From positions 1 through 33,522 of the forward strand of contig CATJZH010000142.1 of the NCBI GenBank assembly GCA_949746285.1: DNA of 33,522 nucleotides. Reading direction: 5' to 3'. Source of the stretch: an uncultured Clostridia bacterium. Its GTDB lineage: Bacteria > Bacillota > Clostridia > TANB77 > CAG-508. Below, piece by piece: positions 1-10,562 of the stretch; the stretch's first letter is position 1, and each line of letters begins with the position of its first letter. A program made the translations under genes and the position numbers. The notes under the pieces are model-generated. The model was not told the origin of the DNA and ran no database searches. It was given only the letters and a program-made list of their open reading frames with translations.

Positions 1-219
1 ATTATGATGTTTAAATATTATCATTTAACATATTTACAAGAATTAGTTTTTCATATACAATGTAAAAAAATCAAATTGAAGTTATATTTTAAACGTAATG
101 AAATATATTTTAGAAACAGTAAGAATAAATGACCTAATGGTCAGAAAAGAATAAAACTATTGATTTTTTTTATAAAAGAAATTAAAATATTAATGTCTAA
201 GTTATTGGAGGTAAGAACT

Positions 220-1239
220 TTGAAAATATTATTAGATGCAATGGGAGGAGATAATGCTCCTGATGCCAATATTAAAGGTGCAGTTAGAGCTTCTAAAGAG
301 ATAGAAGCAGAAATAGTACTAATAGGAAATGAAGAAGTAATAAATGAAAAAGTAAAAATGTTTTATGGAAAAGACACAATATCTGAATTATCAGATAAAA
401 TAACAATAAAACATACAACAGAAAAAATAGAAATGGAAGATACACCAACAATAGCAATAAAACATAAAAAAGATTCATCTATGGTAGTTGGTTTTAGAAT
501 GTTAAAAGAGGGAGAAGGAGATGTGTTTATATCTGCTGGAAACTCTGGAGCATTATTAACAGGAGCAACATTATTGGTTGGAAGAATAAAAGGAATAGAT
601 AGACCAGCAATAGCACCAATGTTACCAGCATACAAAAAAAGTTTTATGCTAATGGATGCAGGAGCAAATACTAATTGTAAGCCTTTAAATTTAGTTCAAT
701 TTGCCCAAATGTCCACAATATATTTAAAAAATACTTTTGGAATTGAAAAACCAAAAATAGGATTATTAAATATAGGGACAGAAGATACAAAAGGTAATGA
801 CTTAGTAAAAGAAACATATAATTTATTAAAAGAACATAGTGAAGAATATGGAGTTAATTTCATAGGAAACATAGAAGGAAGAGATTGTTTTTCTGGTGAA
901 GTAGATGCAGTTATTACTGATGGTTTTACAGGTAATATATTCTTAAAAACAACAGAAGGGGTGGGAAAACTTGTAAAACGAAACTTAACAGAAAGTTTAA
1001 AACGAAATATATTGACAACAATAGGTGCAATTCCATGTTTACCTGCAATAAAAAGATTTGCTAAAACTATGGACTATAAAGAATATGGTGGAGCATTATT
1101 TTTAGGTGTAAAAAAACCAGTTGTAAAAGCACATGGTAGTAGTGACGAGTACTTATTTTATTTTACAATAAAACAAGCGGAAAACTTTGTAAAAAGTGGA
1201 GCTGTAGATAAAATGAAAGAAGAATTTGAAAAAAAATAA
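220..1239 (+). CDS. plsX: Phosphate acyltransferase PlsX
   Basis: Motif ILLDAMGGDNAP...; followed by acpP and rnc (classic synteny). TTG start at 220 preferred over 160 because a GGAGG Shine-Dalgarno lies just upstream. Confidence 0.95.
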   Translation: MKILLDAMGGDNAPDANIKGAVRASKEIEAEIVLIGNEEVINEKVKMFYGKDTISELSDKITIKHTTEKIEMEDTPTIAIKHKKDSSMVVGFRMLKEGEGDVFISAGNSGALLTGATLLVGRIKGIDRPAIAPMLPAYKKSFMLMDAGANTNCKPLNLVQFAQMSTIYLKNTFGIEKPKIGLLNIGTEDTKGNDLVKETYNLLKEHSEEYGVNFIGNIEGRDCFSGEVDAVITDGFTGNIFLKTTEGVGKLVKRNLTESLKRNILTTIGAIPCLPAIKRFAKTMDYKEYGGALFLGVKKPVVKAHGSSDEYLFYFTIKQAENFVKSGAVDKMKEEFEKK

Positions 1240-1318
1240 AAAATGCTTGACAATTTAATAAACATATAATAAAACTAGATTATAAAATTTAGTAACAAAT
1301 TAAAGGAGGTATAACATT

Positions 1319-1558
1319 ATGAACACAGAAGAAATTTTTGAAAAAGTTAAAGCAATAATTGTAGAACAATTAGGTGTTGCTGAAACTTCAGTAGAAATGG
1401 AAGCATCTTTTATAGATGATTTAGGTGCAGATTCTTTAGATATAGTTGAATTAGTTATGGCATTAGAAGAAGAATTTGACTTAGAAATTCCAGATGCAGA
1501 TGCAGAGAAAGTAGTTACAGTTGGAGATGTAGTAGAATATATCAAAGAAAATGTGTAA
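1319..1558 (+). CDS. acpP: Acyl carrier protein
   Basis: 79 aa with phosphopantetheine site [14 protein letters not shown]; strong AAAGGAGGT SD. Confidence 0.97.
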   Translation: MNTEEIFEKVKAIIVEQLGVAETSVEMEASFIDDLGADSLDIVELVMALEEEFDLEIPDADAEKVVTVGDVVEYIKENV

Positions 1559-1578
1559 TATATAATGCAAAATATATA

Positions 1579-1613
1579 AAATAGGCTTCTAATTATAGAA
1601 GTCTATTTTTTTG
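1579..1613 (+). terminator. Rho-independent terminator after acpP
   Basis: aataggcttct-aattat-agaagtctatttttttt stem-loop plus T-tract. Confidence 0.85.
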
Positions 1614-1653
1614 TTATAATTCATAATTTACAAAATAAATTATGAACTGTAAC
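1613..1653. repeat. Inverted repeat gttataattcataattt / aaattatgaactgtaac between acpP and rnc
   Basis: 17-nt arms, 15 canonical pairs plus one wobble and one mismatch, 7-nt loop; directly follows the terminator. Confidence 0.55.
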
Positions 1654-1739
1654 ATTAACATATCATTTATATATTTTTTTATTAAAATTACTTGTAAATA
1701 AAGGAAAAGATGTATAAAATATAAATATTATAAAAGGGG

Positions 1740-2429
1740 ATGAAAATATTGAAAAACGACTTAGAAGTTTTTGAAAAGAACATTGGATATTCATTTAATA
1801 ATAAAGAATTATTAAAAACAGCATTAACACATACATCATATGCATATGAAAATAAAGTAAAAAGTTATGAAAGACTAGAATATTTAGGAGATAGTATATT
1901 AGAATTTATAAGTAGTAAATACTTATTTGAGAATTTCGAGAAATTAACAGAAGGAGAAATGACTAAAGTTAGAGCTTATGCAGTGTGTGAAGATAGTTTA
2001 TACAAAATAGCTATAAAGCATAATTTTAGTGATTTTTTGTATTTAGGTAGAAGTGAAAAAATGTCAAATACTGATAAGAAAGCAATTTTAGCAGATTCAG
2101 TAGAAGCAGTTATAGCAGCAATGTATTTAGATTCGCAAAGTATTAATGTTGTTCAAGATTTTGTTATGGAAAACATTAAACCTCAAGTTGAATTTGCAAG
2201 TCATCATATAGGAGTTAAAGATTATAAAACAGTATTACAAGAAAAATTACAAGAACATGGTGAAGTTCAAATTAAATATAATATAATAAATGAAGAAGGT
2301 CCAGATCATAATAAAACTTTTACAGCTGAAGTTGAATGTGATGGAAAAAAGTTAGCAGTTGGAATTGGAAGAAGTAAAAAAATGGCAGAAATGGAAGCTG
2401 CAAGAAAAGCAATAAAAATTTTGAAGTAG
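1740..2429 (+). CDS. rnc: Ribonuclease III
   Basis: ERLEYLGDSILEF signature and C-terminal dsRBD (YKTVLQEKLQEHGEVQIKY...); TAG stop. Confidence 0.96.
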   Translation: MKILKNDLEVFEKNIGYSFNNKELLKTALTHTSYAYENKVKSYERLEYLGDSILEFISSKYLFENFEKLTEGEMTKVRAYAVCEDSLYKIAIKHNFSDFLYLGRSEKMSNTDKKAILADSVEAVIAAMYLDSQSINVVQDFVMENIKPQVEFASHHIGVKDYKTVLQEKLQEHGEVQIKYNIINEEGPDHNKTFTAEVECDGKKLAVGIGRSKKMAEMEAARKAIKILK

Positions 2430-2466
2430 AAAATACTATATTTAGATGGAAGATAGGAGGTGCATA

Positions 2467-3543
2467 ATGAAAAAACAATATATAATACCAATATTTGTTC
2501 CACATTTAGGATGTCCAAATGATTGTACATTTTGTAATCAGAAAAAGATTAGTGGTGAATTAAGAAATATTACAGAAAAAGATGTACAAGAAACAATAGA
2601 ATTTTATTTATCAAATTTTAAATCAAAGGATGCATATACAGAAGTAGCATTTTATGGAGGAAGTTTTACAGGTATAGAAGTAGAATTACAAGAAAAGTTA
2701 TTACAAACAGTGTATGAATATATTAAAGAAAAGAAAATAAATGCAATTAGAATTTCTACTAGACCAGATTATATAGATAAAGAAACCTTAAAAAGATTAA
2801 AAAAATATAAAGTTAAAACAATAGAATTAGGAGTTCAATCAACAAATAATTTTATTTTGGAAAAATGTAGAAGAGGACATACATATGAAGATGTTGTAAG
2901 GGCATCAAGACTAATTAGATGGCATGGGTTTAAACTTGGACATCAAATGATGATAGGACTTCCAGAAAGTACAGAAGCTGATGATATAAAAACAGCACAA
3001 GATTTAATAAGATTAAAACCGAAGATAGTTAGAATATATCCAGTATTGGTCATAAAAGATACTAAATTAGAAGAAGAATATAAAAATGGTACATATGAAC
3101 CTTTAACTGTAAACCAAGCAGTTGAAAGATGTAAAGAAATTTGTTATTTATTTATGAAGAAAAAAATAAAGATAATTAGAATAGGTTTGCAAAGTACAGA
3201 AACTATAACTTCTCCAAACAAAGAAAGTAGTGAAGTAGTTGCAGGACCATATCATGAAACTTTCAGACAATTAGTAGAAACAGCAATATATTATGATACT
3301 ATAGAAAACAAAATAAAAAAAGTAAATAGTAAAATAAAAGAAGTTGAAATAATTGTAAATCCTCAAGATGCTAATAATGTTATAGGATACAAAAAGGAAA
3401 ATATAAATAGATTAAAAGAATTGTATGATGTAGATGTTGTAATAAAACAAGATATTAAACAAAAATTAAATAAAATAGATGTTAAACCAACTAAAATACA
3501 TAAAGATTTTATTGATGATAAAGAAGAAGTAAAAATAAAATAA
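2467..3543 (+). CDS. Radical SAM protein (Elp3-like, rnc-linked family)
   Basis: CPNDCTFC [4Fe-4S] motif and GGSFTG; aggaggtgcataATG start at 2467; known rnc neighbourhood. Confidence 0.88.
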   Translation: MKKQYIIPIFVPHLGCPNDCTFCNQKKISGELRNITEKDVQETIEFYLSNFKSKDAYTEVAFYGGSFTGIEVELQEKLLQTVYEYIKEKKINAIRISTRPDYIDKETLKRLKKYKVKTIELGVQSTNNFILEKCRRGHTYEDVVRASRLIRWHGFKLGHQMMIGLPESTEADDIKTAQDLIRLKPKIVRIYPVLVIKDTKLEEEYKNGTYEPLTVNQAVERCKEICYLFMKKKIKIIRIGLQSTETITSPNKESSEVVAGPYHETFRQLVETAIYYDTIENKIKKVNSKIKEVEIIVNPQDANNVIGYKKENINRLKELYDVDVVIKQDIKQKLNKIDVKPTKIHKDFIDDKEEVKIK

Positions 3544-3550
3544 ATAGTAT

Positions 3551-3601
3551 AAAAAAACTAAAAATATTGATACTAAAAGTATGAATATTTTTAGTTTTTT
3601 T
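3551..3601 (+). terminator. Long perfect stem-loop (18-bp outer stem plus 5-bp inner stem) with T-tract, overlapping the YitT start codon
   Basis: aaaaaaactaaaaatatt (3551-3568) pairs with aatatttttagttttttt (3584-3601); inner atact/agtat. Confidence 0.75.
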
Positions 3602-4417
3602 TATGAGATTATATTAATTATAATGGGATGTTTATTAGCATCGTTTGGTACAGCTAATTTCCTTTTGCCAAATCAATTGTCAAGTGGTGGATTTGCAGGA
3701 ATAGCAACAATATTTTATTATTTTTTTAATATTCAAATGGGTACAACAATTATGGTTTTAAATATTCCATTATTTATATGGGGATATTTAAAAATGGGCT
3801 GGAAATTTATATTAAAAACTATTTTTGCTACATTTTTATATTCAGGACTTATTGATATATTTGCAAATTTTAGTTTTTTTGTAAGTGATAGACTACTATC
3901 TAGTATATATGGAGGGGTTCTTATAGGTTCTGGACTAGCTTTAGTTCTTAAAGCAAATACATCTACAGGTGGTACAGATTTAATTGCATATATAGCACAA
4001 AATTATAATGTTCATATTAAAATGAGTAATATTATTATGATTATAGATATTTTAGTTGTTTTTACTAATCTTATTGTTTTTAGAGAACTTGAAATCGGAT
4101 TATATTCTGCAATTGCGATATTTCTTATAGGTAAAATGATAGATGTAGTATTTGAAGGTATAAATTTTTGTAAGATTATTTATATAATTTCAGATAGTTA
4201 TGATGATATAATGAAAGTTATAAATTTGGAAATGCGAAGAGGAGCTACCGGTTTATATGGAAAGGGTAGCTTTAGCCAAAAAGATAAAATGATAATTATG
4301 TGTGTATCTAAAAGAAGAGATATTGAAAAAATAAAAACAATATCTAAAAAAATTGATTCAAAATCTTTTATAATTGTTACTGACGCAAGAGAAGTATATG
4401 GATTAGGTTTTAAATAA
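3581..4417 (+). CDS. YitT family membrane protein (DUF161/DUF2179)
   Basis: FLLPNQLSSGGFAGIATI and C-terminal GATGLYGKGSF...; multiple TM segments. Start uncertain (3581 or 3623). Confidence 0.88.
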   Translation: MNIFSFFYEIILIIMGCLLASFGTANFLLPNQLSSGGFAGIATIFYYFFNIQMGTTIMVLNIPLFIWGYLKMGWKFILKTIFATFLYSGLIDIFANFSFFVSDRLLSSIYGGVLIGSGLALVLKANTSTGGTDLIAYIAQNYNVHIKMSNIIMIIDILVVFTNLIVFRELEIGLYSAIAIFLIGKMIDVVFEGINFCKIIYIISDSYDDIMKVINLEMRRGATGLYGKGSFSQKDKMIIMCVSKRRDIEKIKTISKKIDSKSFIIVTDAREVYGLGFK

Positions 4418-4639
4418 TTATTTATCTAATCCATATGGCTCTTCCATATCTGTATCTCCAATAATATAGTCTGGACTGGTTTTATAATATCTTGATAATT
4501 TTAATAATAATGAAATTGTTAAATCTTGCTTTCCAGTTTCATAAAGAGAATATGAAGCTTGTGAAATTCCTAATATTTTAGAAAGTTCAGCTTGTGTTAA
4601 TTTATTTTTTTTCCTTAATAGTTTCAGTCTTACATACAT
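4418..4639 (-). CDS. XRE-family HTH transcriptional regulator
   Basis: LRKKNKLTQAELSKILGISQASYSLYETGKQDLT, Cro/CI-type HTH. Confidence 0.88.
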   Translation of the reverse strand: MYVRLKLLRKKNKLTQAELSKILGISQASYSLYETGKQDLTISLLLKLSRYYKTSPDYIIGDTDMEEPYGLDK

Positions 4640-4671
4640 GTAAAATACCCCTTTTCAAAAAATTCTATATT

Positions 4672-4683
4672 TCTATATATAGA
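4672..4683. promoter_or_regulatory. Perfect 12-bp palindrome TCTATATATAGA upstream of XRE gene 1
   Basis: Palindrome about 33 bp upstream of the - strand start codon. Confidence 0.3.
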
Positions 4684-4731
4684 TTATATATACTTACGAA
4701 GAATTTTACAATAATGTTTTTCGATATAATT

Positions 4732-4959
4732 TTATTTTTTACTTTCAGGATACCTTTTAAACACATTTGTTTCTCCTACAATATAGTCAATACTGGTGTT
4801 GTATCGTTTGGCTAAAATTCTTAATAAATCAACAGGAATATCTCGTTTTCCATTTTCATATAAGCTATATTGAGGTCTAGTTATACCTAATAATTCTGAA
4901 ACTGTTTTTTGTGATAAATCATTATCCTCTCTTAAATCTTTTAAACGTTTTATATACAT
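4732..4959 (-). CDS. XRE-family HTH transcriptional regulator (paralog)
   Basis: LREDNDLSQKTVSELLGITRPQYSLYENGKRDIPVDLLRILAKRYNTSIDYIVGETN; start at 4959 preferred (AGAGGT SD), ORF extends to 4989. Confidence 0.87.
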   Translation of the reverse strand: MYIKRLKDLREDNDLSQKTVSELLGITRPQYSLYENGKRDIPVDLLRILAKRYNTSIDYIVGETNVFKRYPESKK

Positions 4960-5134
4960 ATTAAACCTCTTTTCTACAATATCCGACATTTTTTTTATTT
5001 TATCATTGTATTCAATTAAATACTTAATTGCGTATTCGTTTAGATACGAGTTCTTAAATAAGGGTTAATTTTCTATTGATTATTTGGAAAAAATATAATA
5101 AAATAAATTAACAAATTTATTTTAAGGAAAGTAT

Positions 5135-6007
5135 ATGGAAAAATATATATTACAAAATCAAGAATCTTTTAATTTAGAACATATTTTTGAATGTGGACAA
5201 TGTTTTAGATGGAATAAGAATTCTGATGGAGATTATGTTGGAGTAATAAATAAAGCAGTTATAAAGGTAAAACAAGATAAAGAAAAAGTTATATTTACTG
5301 GAGAATGTAAAAATTCAAATTTTAAAGACCTTATAAGATATTATTTTGATTTAGATACAAATTATTCAGAGTATAAAGAAAAACTTTCTAAAATCGATAA
5401 TAATATGAAAGAAAGTATAAAATTTGGTGAAGGAATACGTATATTAAAACAAGATTTATGGGAATGTATAATTTCATTTATAATATCTGCGAATAATAAT
5501 ATTCCAAGAATAAAAAAAATAATAGAAAGATTATCTGCTACATATGGAGAAAAAATTGAATTTGAAGGATTAGATTATTATACTTTTCCAACAGTAGAAA
5601 GGTTATCAAAAGCTTCTGTAGAAGATTTAAGAGCCTTAGGATTAGGGTTTAGAGATAAAAGAATTTATAATACAACAAAAATGATATTAAATAAAGAAGT
5701 AAATTTAGAATATATAAACAAATTAGAAGATACAAATCGAATGCGAGAAGAACTTCTTAAATTAGATGGAGTTGGACCAAAAGTAGCAGACTGTATATTA
5801 CTGTTTGCATTAAAAAGATTAGATGTTTTTCCAATAGATGTTTGGGTAAGAAGAGTTATGAATGATTTATATATACATAATGAAGATGAAAATAAGGTAA
5901 ATAAAAATGAATTACAAAAACTTGCAGAAGACAAATTTTTAGGATTATCTGGAATGGCACAACAGTATTTATTTTATTGGAGAAGAGAATTAGAAAAACA
6001 TGCTTAA
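5135..6007 (+). CDS. ogg: 8-oxoguanine DNA glycosylase (OGG1-like)
   Basis: HhH-GPD: LDGVGPKVADCILLFALKRLDVFPIDVWVRRVM; N-terminal FECGQCFRWNK. Confidence 0.92.
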   Translation: MEKYILQNQESFNLEHIFECGQCFRWNKNSDGDYVGVINKAVIKVKQDKEKVIFTGECKNSNFKDLIRYYFDLDTNYSEYKEKLSKIDNNMKESIKFGEGIRILKQDLWECIISFIISANNNIPRIKKIIERLSATYGEKIEFEGLDYYTFPTVERLSKASVEDLRALGLGFRDKRIYNTTKMILNKEVNLEYINKLEDTNRMREELLKLDGVGPKVADCILLFALKRLDVFPIDVWVRRVMNDLYIHNEDENKVNKNELQKLAEDKFLGLSGMAQQYLFYWRRELEKHA

Positions 6008-6047
6008 AAGTTAATTGGAATAATAATTTAAAAGGAGTAAAGATTTT

Positions 6048-7241
6048 ATGAGAAATAAAAAAGATAATTTTATAACAACATTGTTAGCCCTAATAATGAT
6101 TATTATTTTTTTATTAACAGTATATTTTTGTTTAGATGTATTTGGAATAATTGAAGTACCCAGCAAGTATAGCTTAGCTTCTTTGTTTTATTCTAAAATA
6201 GAAGTTATAGCTTCAGGAGAGAGTATAACAGAAGATATAACATCAGTATCAGGAAAGAAAAATAAAATTGTAGTAAATAGAGATAATAAAACTTCACCTA
6301 CTTCTTCAGATGTTCAAAATCCTCTAGATCTTTTGAATATTGATGAACAGTCAAATACACAAAGTCAAATAAATTCATATTCTTCAAATAGATTTTATTA
6401 TAATCAATTAGATGAATATGGAAAAACAATATATACAGGATTATATAAAAATATTGGTAATTTAAAAACAGGAACAGCTGTAACAGATTTTGGAATGTCA
6501 TTTAATAGTTTATTACAAGAAGAAGGCGGAAATGAAGTTCTTGGTAATGCATTAGATGGAGCAATAAATGCTTTAGTTCTTGATAATCCAGAACTATTTT
6601 ATATAGACATAACAAAAATGTTTTTATTAACTAATATTACAACAAAACTTTTTTCAACCACATATACAGTTACAATTAGTGGAAATGGTCAAAGTTATTT
6701 AGATGAGGCTTTTAATTCTTCAGAAGAAGTAGATAGAGCAATTGCCCAAGTAGAGAAAGTAAAAGACCAAGTGTTAAAAGATGCAAGAGGGTCAGTAGAA
6801 AATAAAATTAAATTAGTACATGATTATTTAATAGATACTATAGACTATGATTTAAATGCGGGTTCTTCAGTATATGATATTTATGGAGCATTAGTAAATA
6901 GAAGAGTTGTTTGTGAAGGGTATGCAAAAGCATTTAAATATATATTAGATGATTTAGGAATTCCTTGTATAATAGTTTGTGGAACAGGAACAAACAGTTC
7001 AGGAAATACAGAAAGTCATGCTTGGAATTATGTGCAAATAGAAGATAAATGGTATGCTATTGATGTAACTTGGGATGACCCAATAATAACTAATAGTTAT
7101 AGAGGAGAAATTCCAGATAATTTCAAATATGCAAATTATTTAAAAGGATCAGATACATTTTTTAAAAATCATTTAGAAGATGAAACTATGTTAGGTAAAG
7201 TTCCATTAAATTATCCAGTAATAAGCCAAATAGATTATTAA
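6048..7241 (+). CDS. Membrane-anchored transglutaminase-like protein
   Basis: N-terminal TM; VVCEGYAKAFKYIL...ESHAWNYVQIEDKWYAIDVTWDDP Cys/His/Asp triad. Confidence 0.88.
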   Translation: MRNKKDNFITTLLALIMIIIFLLTVYFCLDVFGIIEVPSKYSLASLFYSKIEVIASGESITEDITSVSGKKNKIVVNRDNKTSPTSSDVQNPLDLLNIDEQSNTQSQINSYSSNRFYYNQLDEYGKTIYTGLYKNIGNLKTGTAVTDFGMSFNSLLQEEGGNEVLGNALDGAINALVLDNPELFYIDITKMFLLTNITTKLFSTTYTVTISGNGQSYLDEAFNSSEEVDRAIAQVEKVKDQVLKDARGSVENKIKLVHDYLIDTIDYDLNAGSSVYDIYGALVNRRVVCEGYAKAFKYILDDLGIPCIIVCGTGTNSSGNTESHAWNYVQIEDKWYAIDVTWDDPIITNSYRGEIPDNFKYANYLKGSDTFFKNHLEDETMLGKVPLNYPVISQIDY

Positions 7242-7263
7242 TGTTGGAGGAAAAATAATATAA

Positions 7264-10200
7264 ATGAATTTAAATTTAGTTTATGGAAGAAGTGGAACAG
7301 GAAAAAGCGAATATATTTGTAATGATATAAAAAAACATATGGGAGAAAGAAAAATATTTCTTATAGTTCCAGAACAATGTAATCTTTCAGCAGAGAAGAA
7401 ACTTTTTGATGTATTAGAATTAAGTAGTTTAATTGATATAGAAGTATTAACTTTAAGTAGAATGGCATATCGTGTTTCAAATGAGGTAGGTGGTATAAAA
7501 GACCACCTATCAAAAGTTGGAAAAGATATGCTTATTTTCGATTTAATTTCAAGAGAAAAGTCGAATCTAAATTTTTTAGGAAAATCAGAAAAAAATATAG
7601 ATATAGTAAATAGATTATTTACAGAATTGAAAAAACATCAAATATCAGTTCAAGATTTAGAGAATGCTGAGATAGATAATCAATACATGAATTTAAAATT
7701 AAGAGATATAACAAATTTATATAAAAAATATGAAGAAAAACTAAGCAATAAATTTATAGATGAAAATGATAGTCTTACATTATTAGCAGAAAACTTAAGT
7801 AAAATTAAAATGTTTGAAGATACTTTAATTTATATAGATGAGTTTTTAGGTTTTACACCTCAGGAGTATAAAGTATTTGAAGAACTTATAAAACAAACCT
7901 ATGAAATAACAGTTTCTGTAGCTGCAGATAATTTAGAAGCAGATACTTCAAAGGAAAACGATATTTTTTATTTTAATAAAAAATATGCAAATAAAATAAT
8001 TGAAATAGGAAAAAAGAATAGGGCAGAAATAAAAAAAATATGTTTAGATGAAACGCACAGATTCAAGAATGAAGAGCTAAAATTTTTAGAAAAGAATTTT
8101 AATTCTTCAAATGATAAATATAAAGATAAAGTAAGTAATATAAAGTTATTTTTATCTAGTAATCCATATATGGAGTTAGAATATGTTGCACAGAATATCT
8201 ACAACTTGGTTAAAAATTGTGGATATCGTTATAACGAAATAGGAATAATTGCAGAAGATGTGGATAAATATTCAGAAGATGCAAAAGCAGTTTGTAGTAA
8301 ATATGATATTCCATTATTTGTAGATAATAAAAAAGAACTAAATCAAAATATTTTAATAAAATTTATTATTGCAATGTTAGATATATTTGCTCAAAACTGG
8401 TCTTTTGATTCTGTATTTAATTATCTAAAAATAGGTTTATTAGATATAGAAGATGAAGATATTTATTTATTAGAAAATTATTGTAGAAAATGGGGAATAA
8501 GATCCTCAAAATTTTATAATAGAGAATTTAATTATGAACAAATAAATGACATTCAAGAAAAATTAGAAAATATTAGAAAACAAATATGTAATCCATTATT
8601 AGATTTTAAGAAAAAAGTATCTACAAATAAAGATGCAAATCAAATAACAAAAGAAATATACAACTTTTTAGATGATAATAAAATTTTTGAAAATTTGAAT
8701 ATGAAATTAAAAGAGTATAATAATATAGAACTTTCTGATGAATACAATACAAGTTATAAATTGCTAGTAGAAATTTTAGAAGAAATTTGTTTAATTTTCG
8801 GAACAGAGAGAATGACTTTTGATAAATATATAAAATTATTAGAAGTAGGATTAACATCAAGTAAACTCGGAAAAATACCTGCTACACAAGATCAAGTGGT
8901 ATTAGGAGATACTGAAAGGACAAGAAGTAATAAACTAAAGGTGGTTTTTGTAATAGGAATAAACGATGGAACATTTCCTAAAGCAAATAGGGTAGAAGGA
9001 TACTTTAACGATGAAGATAGAAGAATGCTTAAAGAAGAAGCAGGAATTGAACTTGCAAAAGACTCGGTAGATAGTTTATATGAAGAACAATTTAATATAT
9101 ATAGAACATTAACAACACCAGAAGAAAAATTATTTTTATTTTACTGTTCTTCTGACAAAGAAGGAAAGGCTATAAGGCCGTCTATTTTAATAAAGAAATT
9201 AAAAAGAATGTTTTTACATTTAGAAGAAAAAAGCGATATTATAAATAAAGAAATTGTTAAAACTAATGAAAGAGCTACTTTTGAAGAAACTCTAAATATA
9301 TATAAAGAATATTTAGAAGGAAAAGAATTAAAAGCAGATGAAGAAGGATTGCTAAGATATTTTTTCCATAAAGATAAAGCTAGAATAAAAAGAGCAATTT
9401 CAGGAATTTATTATTCAAATAAATCTGAAGATATTTCAGACGAAAATGTTGAAAAACTATATGGAGCTTCATTAAAGACTAGCGTATCACGATTAGAAAG
9501 TTATAGGAGATGTCCATTTTCATTCCACTTAACTTATGGATTAAAATTAAAAGAAAAAGAAGAAATTAAAATTGAAGCAATATCTACAGGTTCTTTTATG
9601 CATGAAGTAATTGATGAGTTTTTTAAAAGAGTAGATGAAAATAATCTTAATATTAAAGAAATTACAGAAGAAGAAATTTTAGAAATTGTAAATAAAATAG
9701 TACAAGAATTATTGCAAATGAGTAAATACTATATTTTTACTAGTTCTGCAAAGTTTAGATTACTAACAAGAAGATTAAAAAAAGTAGTATACAAATCAAT
9801 ATGCTATATAGTTTATTCTTTAAAATATAGTGATTTTTCTATTTTAGGAAATGAAATAGAATTTAGTAATAGTAGTGAATATAAAACTATAAATTTAGAA
9901 GTAGGTAATAAAAAAGTTGAAATTACTGGAAAAATAGATAGAATAGATACTGCTAAATTAGGAGATAAGCAGTATGTAAGAATAATAGATTATAAATCTA
10001 GTACAAAAGACATAGATATGAATCAAGTTTTATCAGGACTTCAAATACAGTTAATTACATATTTAGATGCTATTTGTAATCAGACAGAATTAGAAGCTAG
10101 TGGAATCTTATATATGGGCTTAATAGATAATGTAGTAAAAAATGCTAAAAATCTAAGTAATGAAGAAATAGAGAATAAGATAAGAAATAATTTCAAAATG

Positions 10201-10545
10201 AAAGGATTAATTTTAGCAGATATTTCAATTGTAAAATTGATGGACAATAAATTGCAAACAGGTAGTTCTGATATAATTCCAGTATGTATAAAAAAAGATG
10301 GAACTATAAGTGAAAGTAAATCTAGTGTAATAAATAAAGAGAATTTTGATAAATTACAGTTAAAAGTAAAAGATATAATAAAAGAAATTTCAAAAGAGAT
10401 TTTAAGCGGTAAAATAAATATAAGACCATACAATTATAATAAAAAGACAGGTTGCGATTATTGTAAATATAAAACAATTTGTATGTTTAATACTAATATA
10501 AAAGGAAATGAATATAATTATATTACTAAAAAAGAATTAGATTAG
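7264..10545 (+). CDS. addB: ATP-dependent helicase/nuclease subunit B (AddB)
   Basis: VYGRSGTGKSEYI Walker A, VPEQ motif, C-terminal RecB-type nuclease and GCDYCKYKTIC Fe-S cysteines. Confidence 0.93.
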   Translation: MNLNLVYGRSGTGKSEYICNDIKKHMGERKIFLIVPEQCNLSAEKKLFDVLELSSLIDIEVLTLSRMAYRVSNEVGGIKDHLSKVGKDMLIFDLISREKSNLNFLGKSEKNIDIVNRLFTELKKHQISVQDLENAEIDNQYMNLKLRDITNLYKKYEEKLSNKFIDENDSLTLLAENLSKIKMFEDTLIYIDEFLGFTPQEYKVFEELIKQTYEITVSVAADNLEADTSKENDIFYFNKKYANKIIEIGKKNRAEIKKICLDETHRFKNEELKFLEKNFNSSNDKYKDKVSNIKLFLSSNPYMELEYVAQNIYNLVKNCGYRYNEIGIIAEDVDKYSEDAKAVCSKYDIPLFVDNKKELNQNILIKFIIAMLDIFAQNWSFDSVFNYLKIGLLDIEDEDIYLLENYCRKWGIRSSKFYNREFNYEQINDIQEKLENIRKQICNPLLDFKKKVSTNKDANQITKEIYNFLDDNKIFENLNMKLKEYNNIELSDEYNTSYKLLVEILEEICLIFGTERMTFDKYIKLLEVGLTSSKLGKIPATQDQVVLGDTERTRSNKLKVVFVIGINDGTFPKANRVEGYFNDEDRRMLKEEAGIELAKDSVDSLYEEQFNIYRTLTTPEEKLFLFYCSSDKEGKAIRPSILIKKLKRMFLHLEEKSDIINKEIVKTNERATFEETLNIYKEYLEGKELKADEEGLLRYFFHKDKARIKRAISGIYYSNKSEDISDENVEKLYGASLKTSVSRLESYRRCPFSFHLTYGLKLKEKEEIKIEAISTGSFMHEVIDEFFKRVDENNLNIKEITEEEILEIVNKIVQELLQMSKYYIFTSSAKFRLLTRRLKKVVYKSICYIVYSLKYSDFSILGNEIEFSNSSEYKTINLEVGNKKVEITGKIDRIDTAKLGDKQYVRIIDYKSSTKDIDMNQVLSGLQIQLITYLDAICNQTELEASGILYMGLIDNVVKNAKNLSNEEIENKIRNNFKMKGLILADISIVKLMDNKLQTGSSDIIPVCIKKDGTISESKSSVINKENFDKLQLKVKDIIKEISKEILSGKINIRPYNYNKKTGCDYCKYKTICMFNTNIKGNEYNYITKKELD

Positions 10546-10562
10546 AAAAAGTGAGGATAGAT

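Noticed and set aside
293-635. Antisense ORFs over plsX (61 and 90 aa)
   Set aside because: Opposite strand of a confidently assigned gene, low-complexity Leu/Phe/Ser products, no SD.
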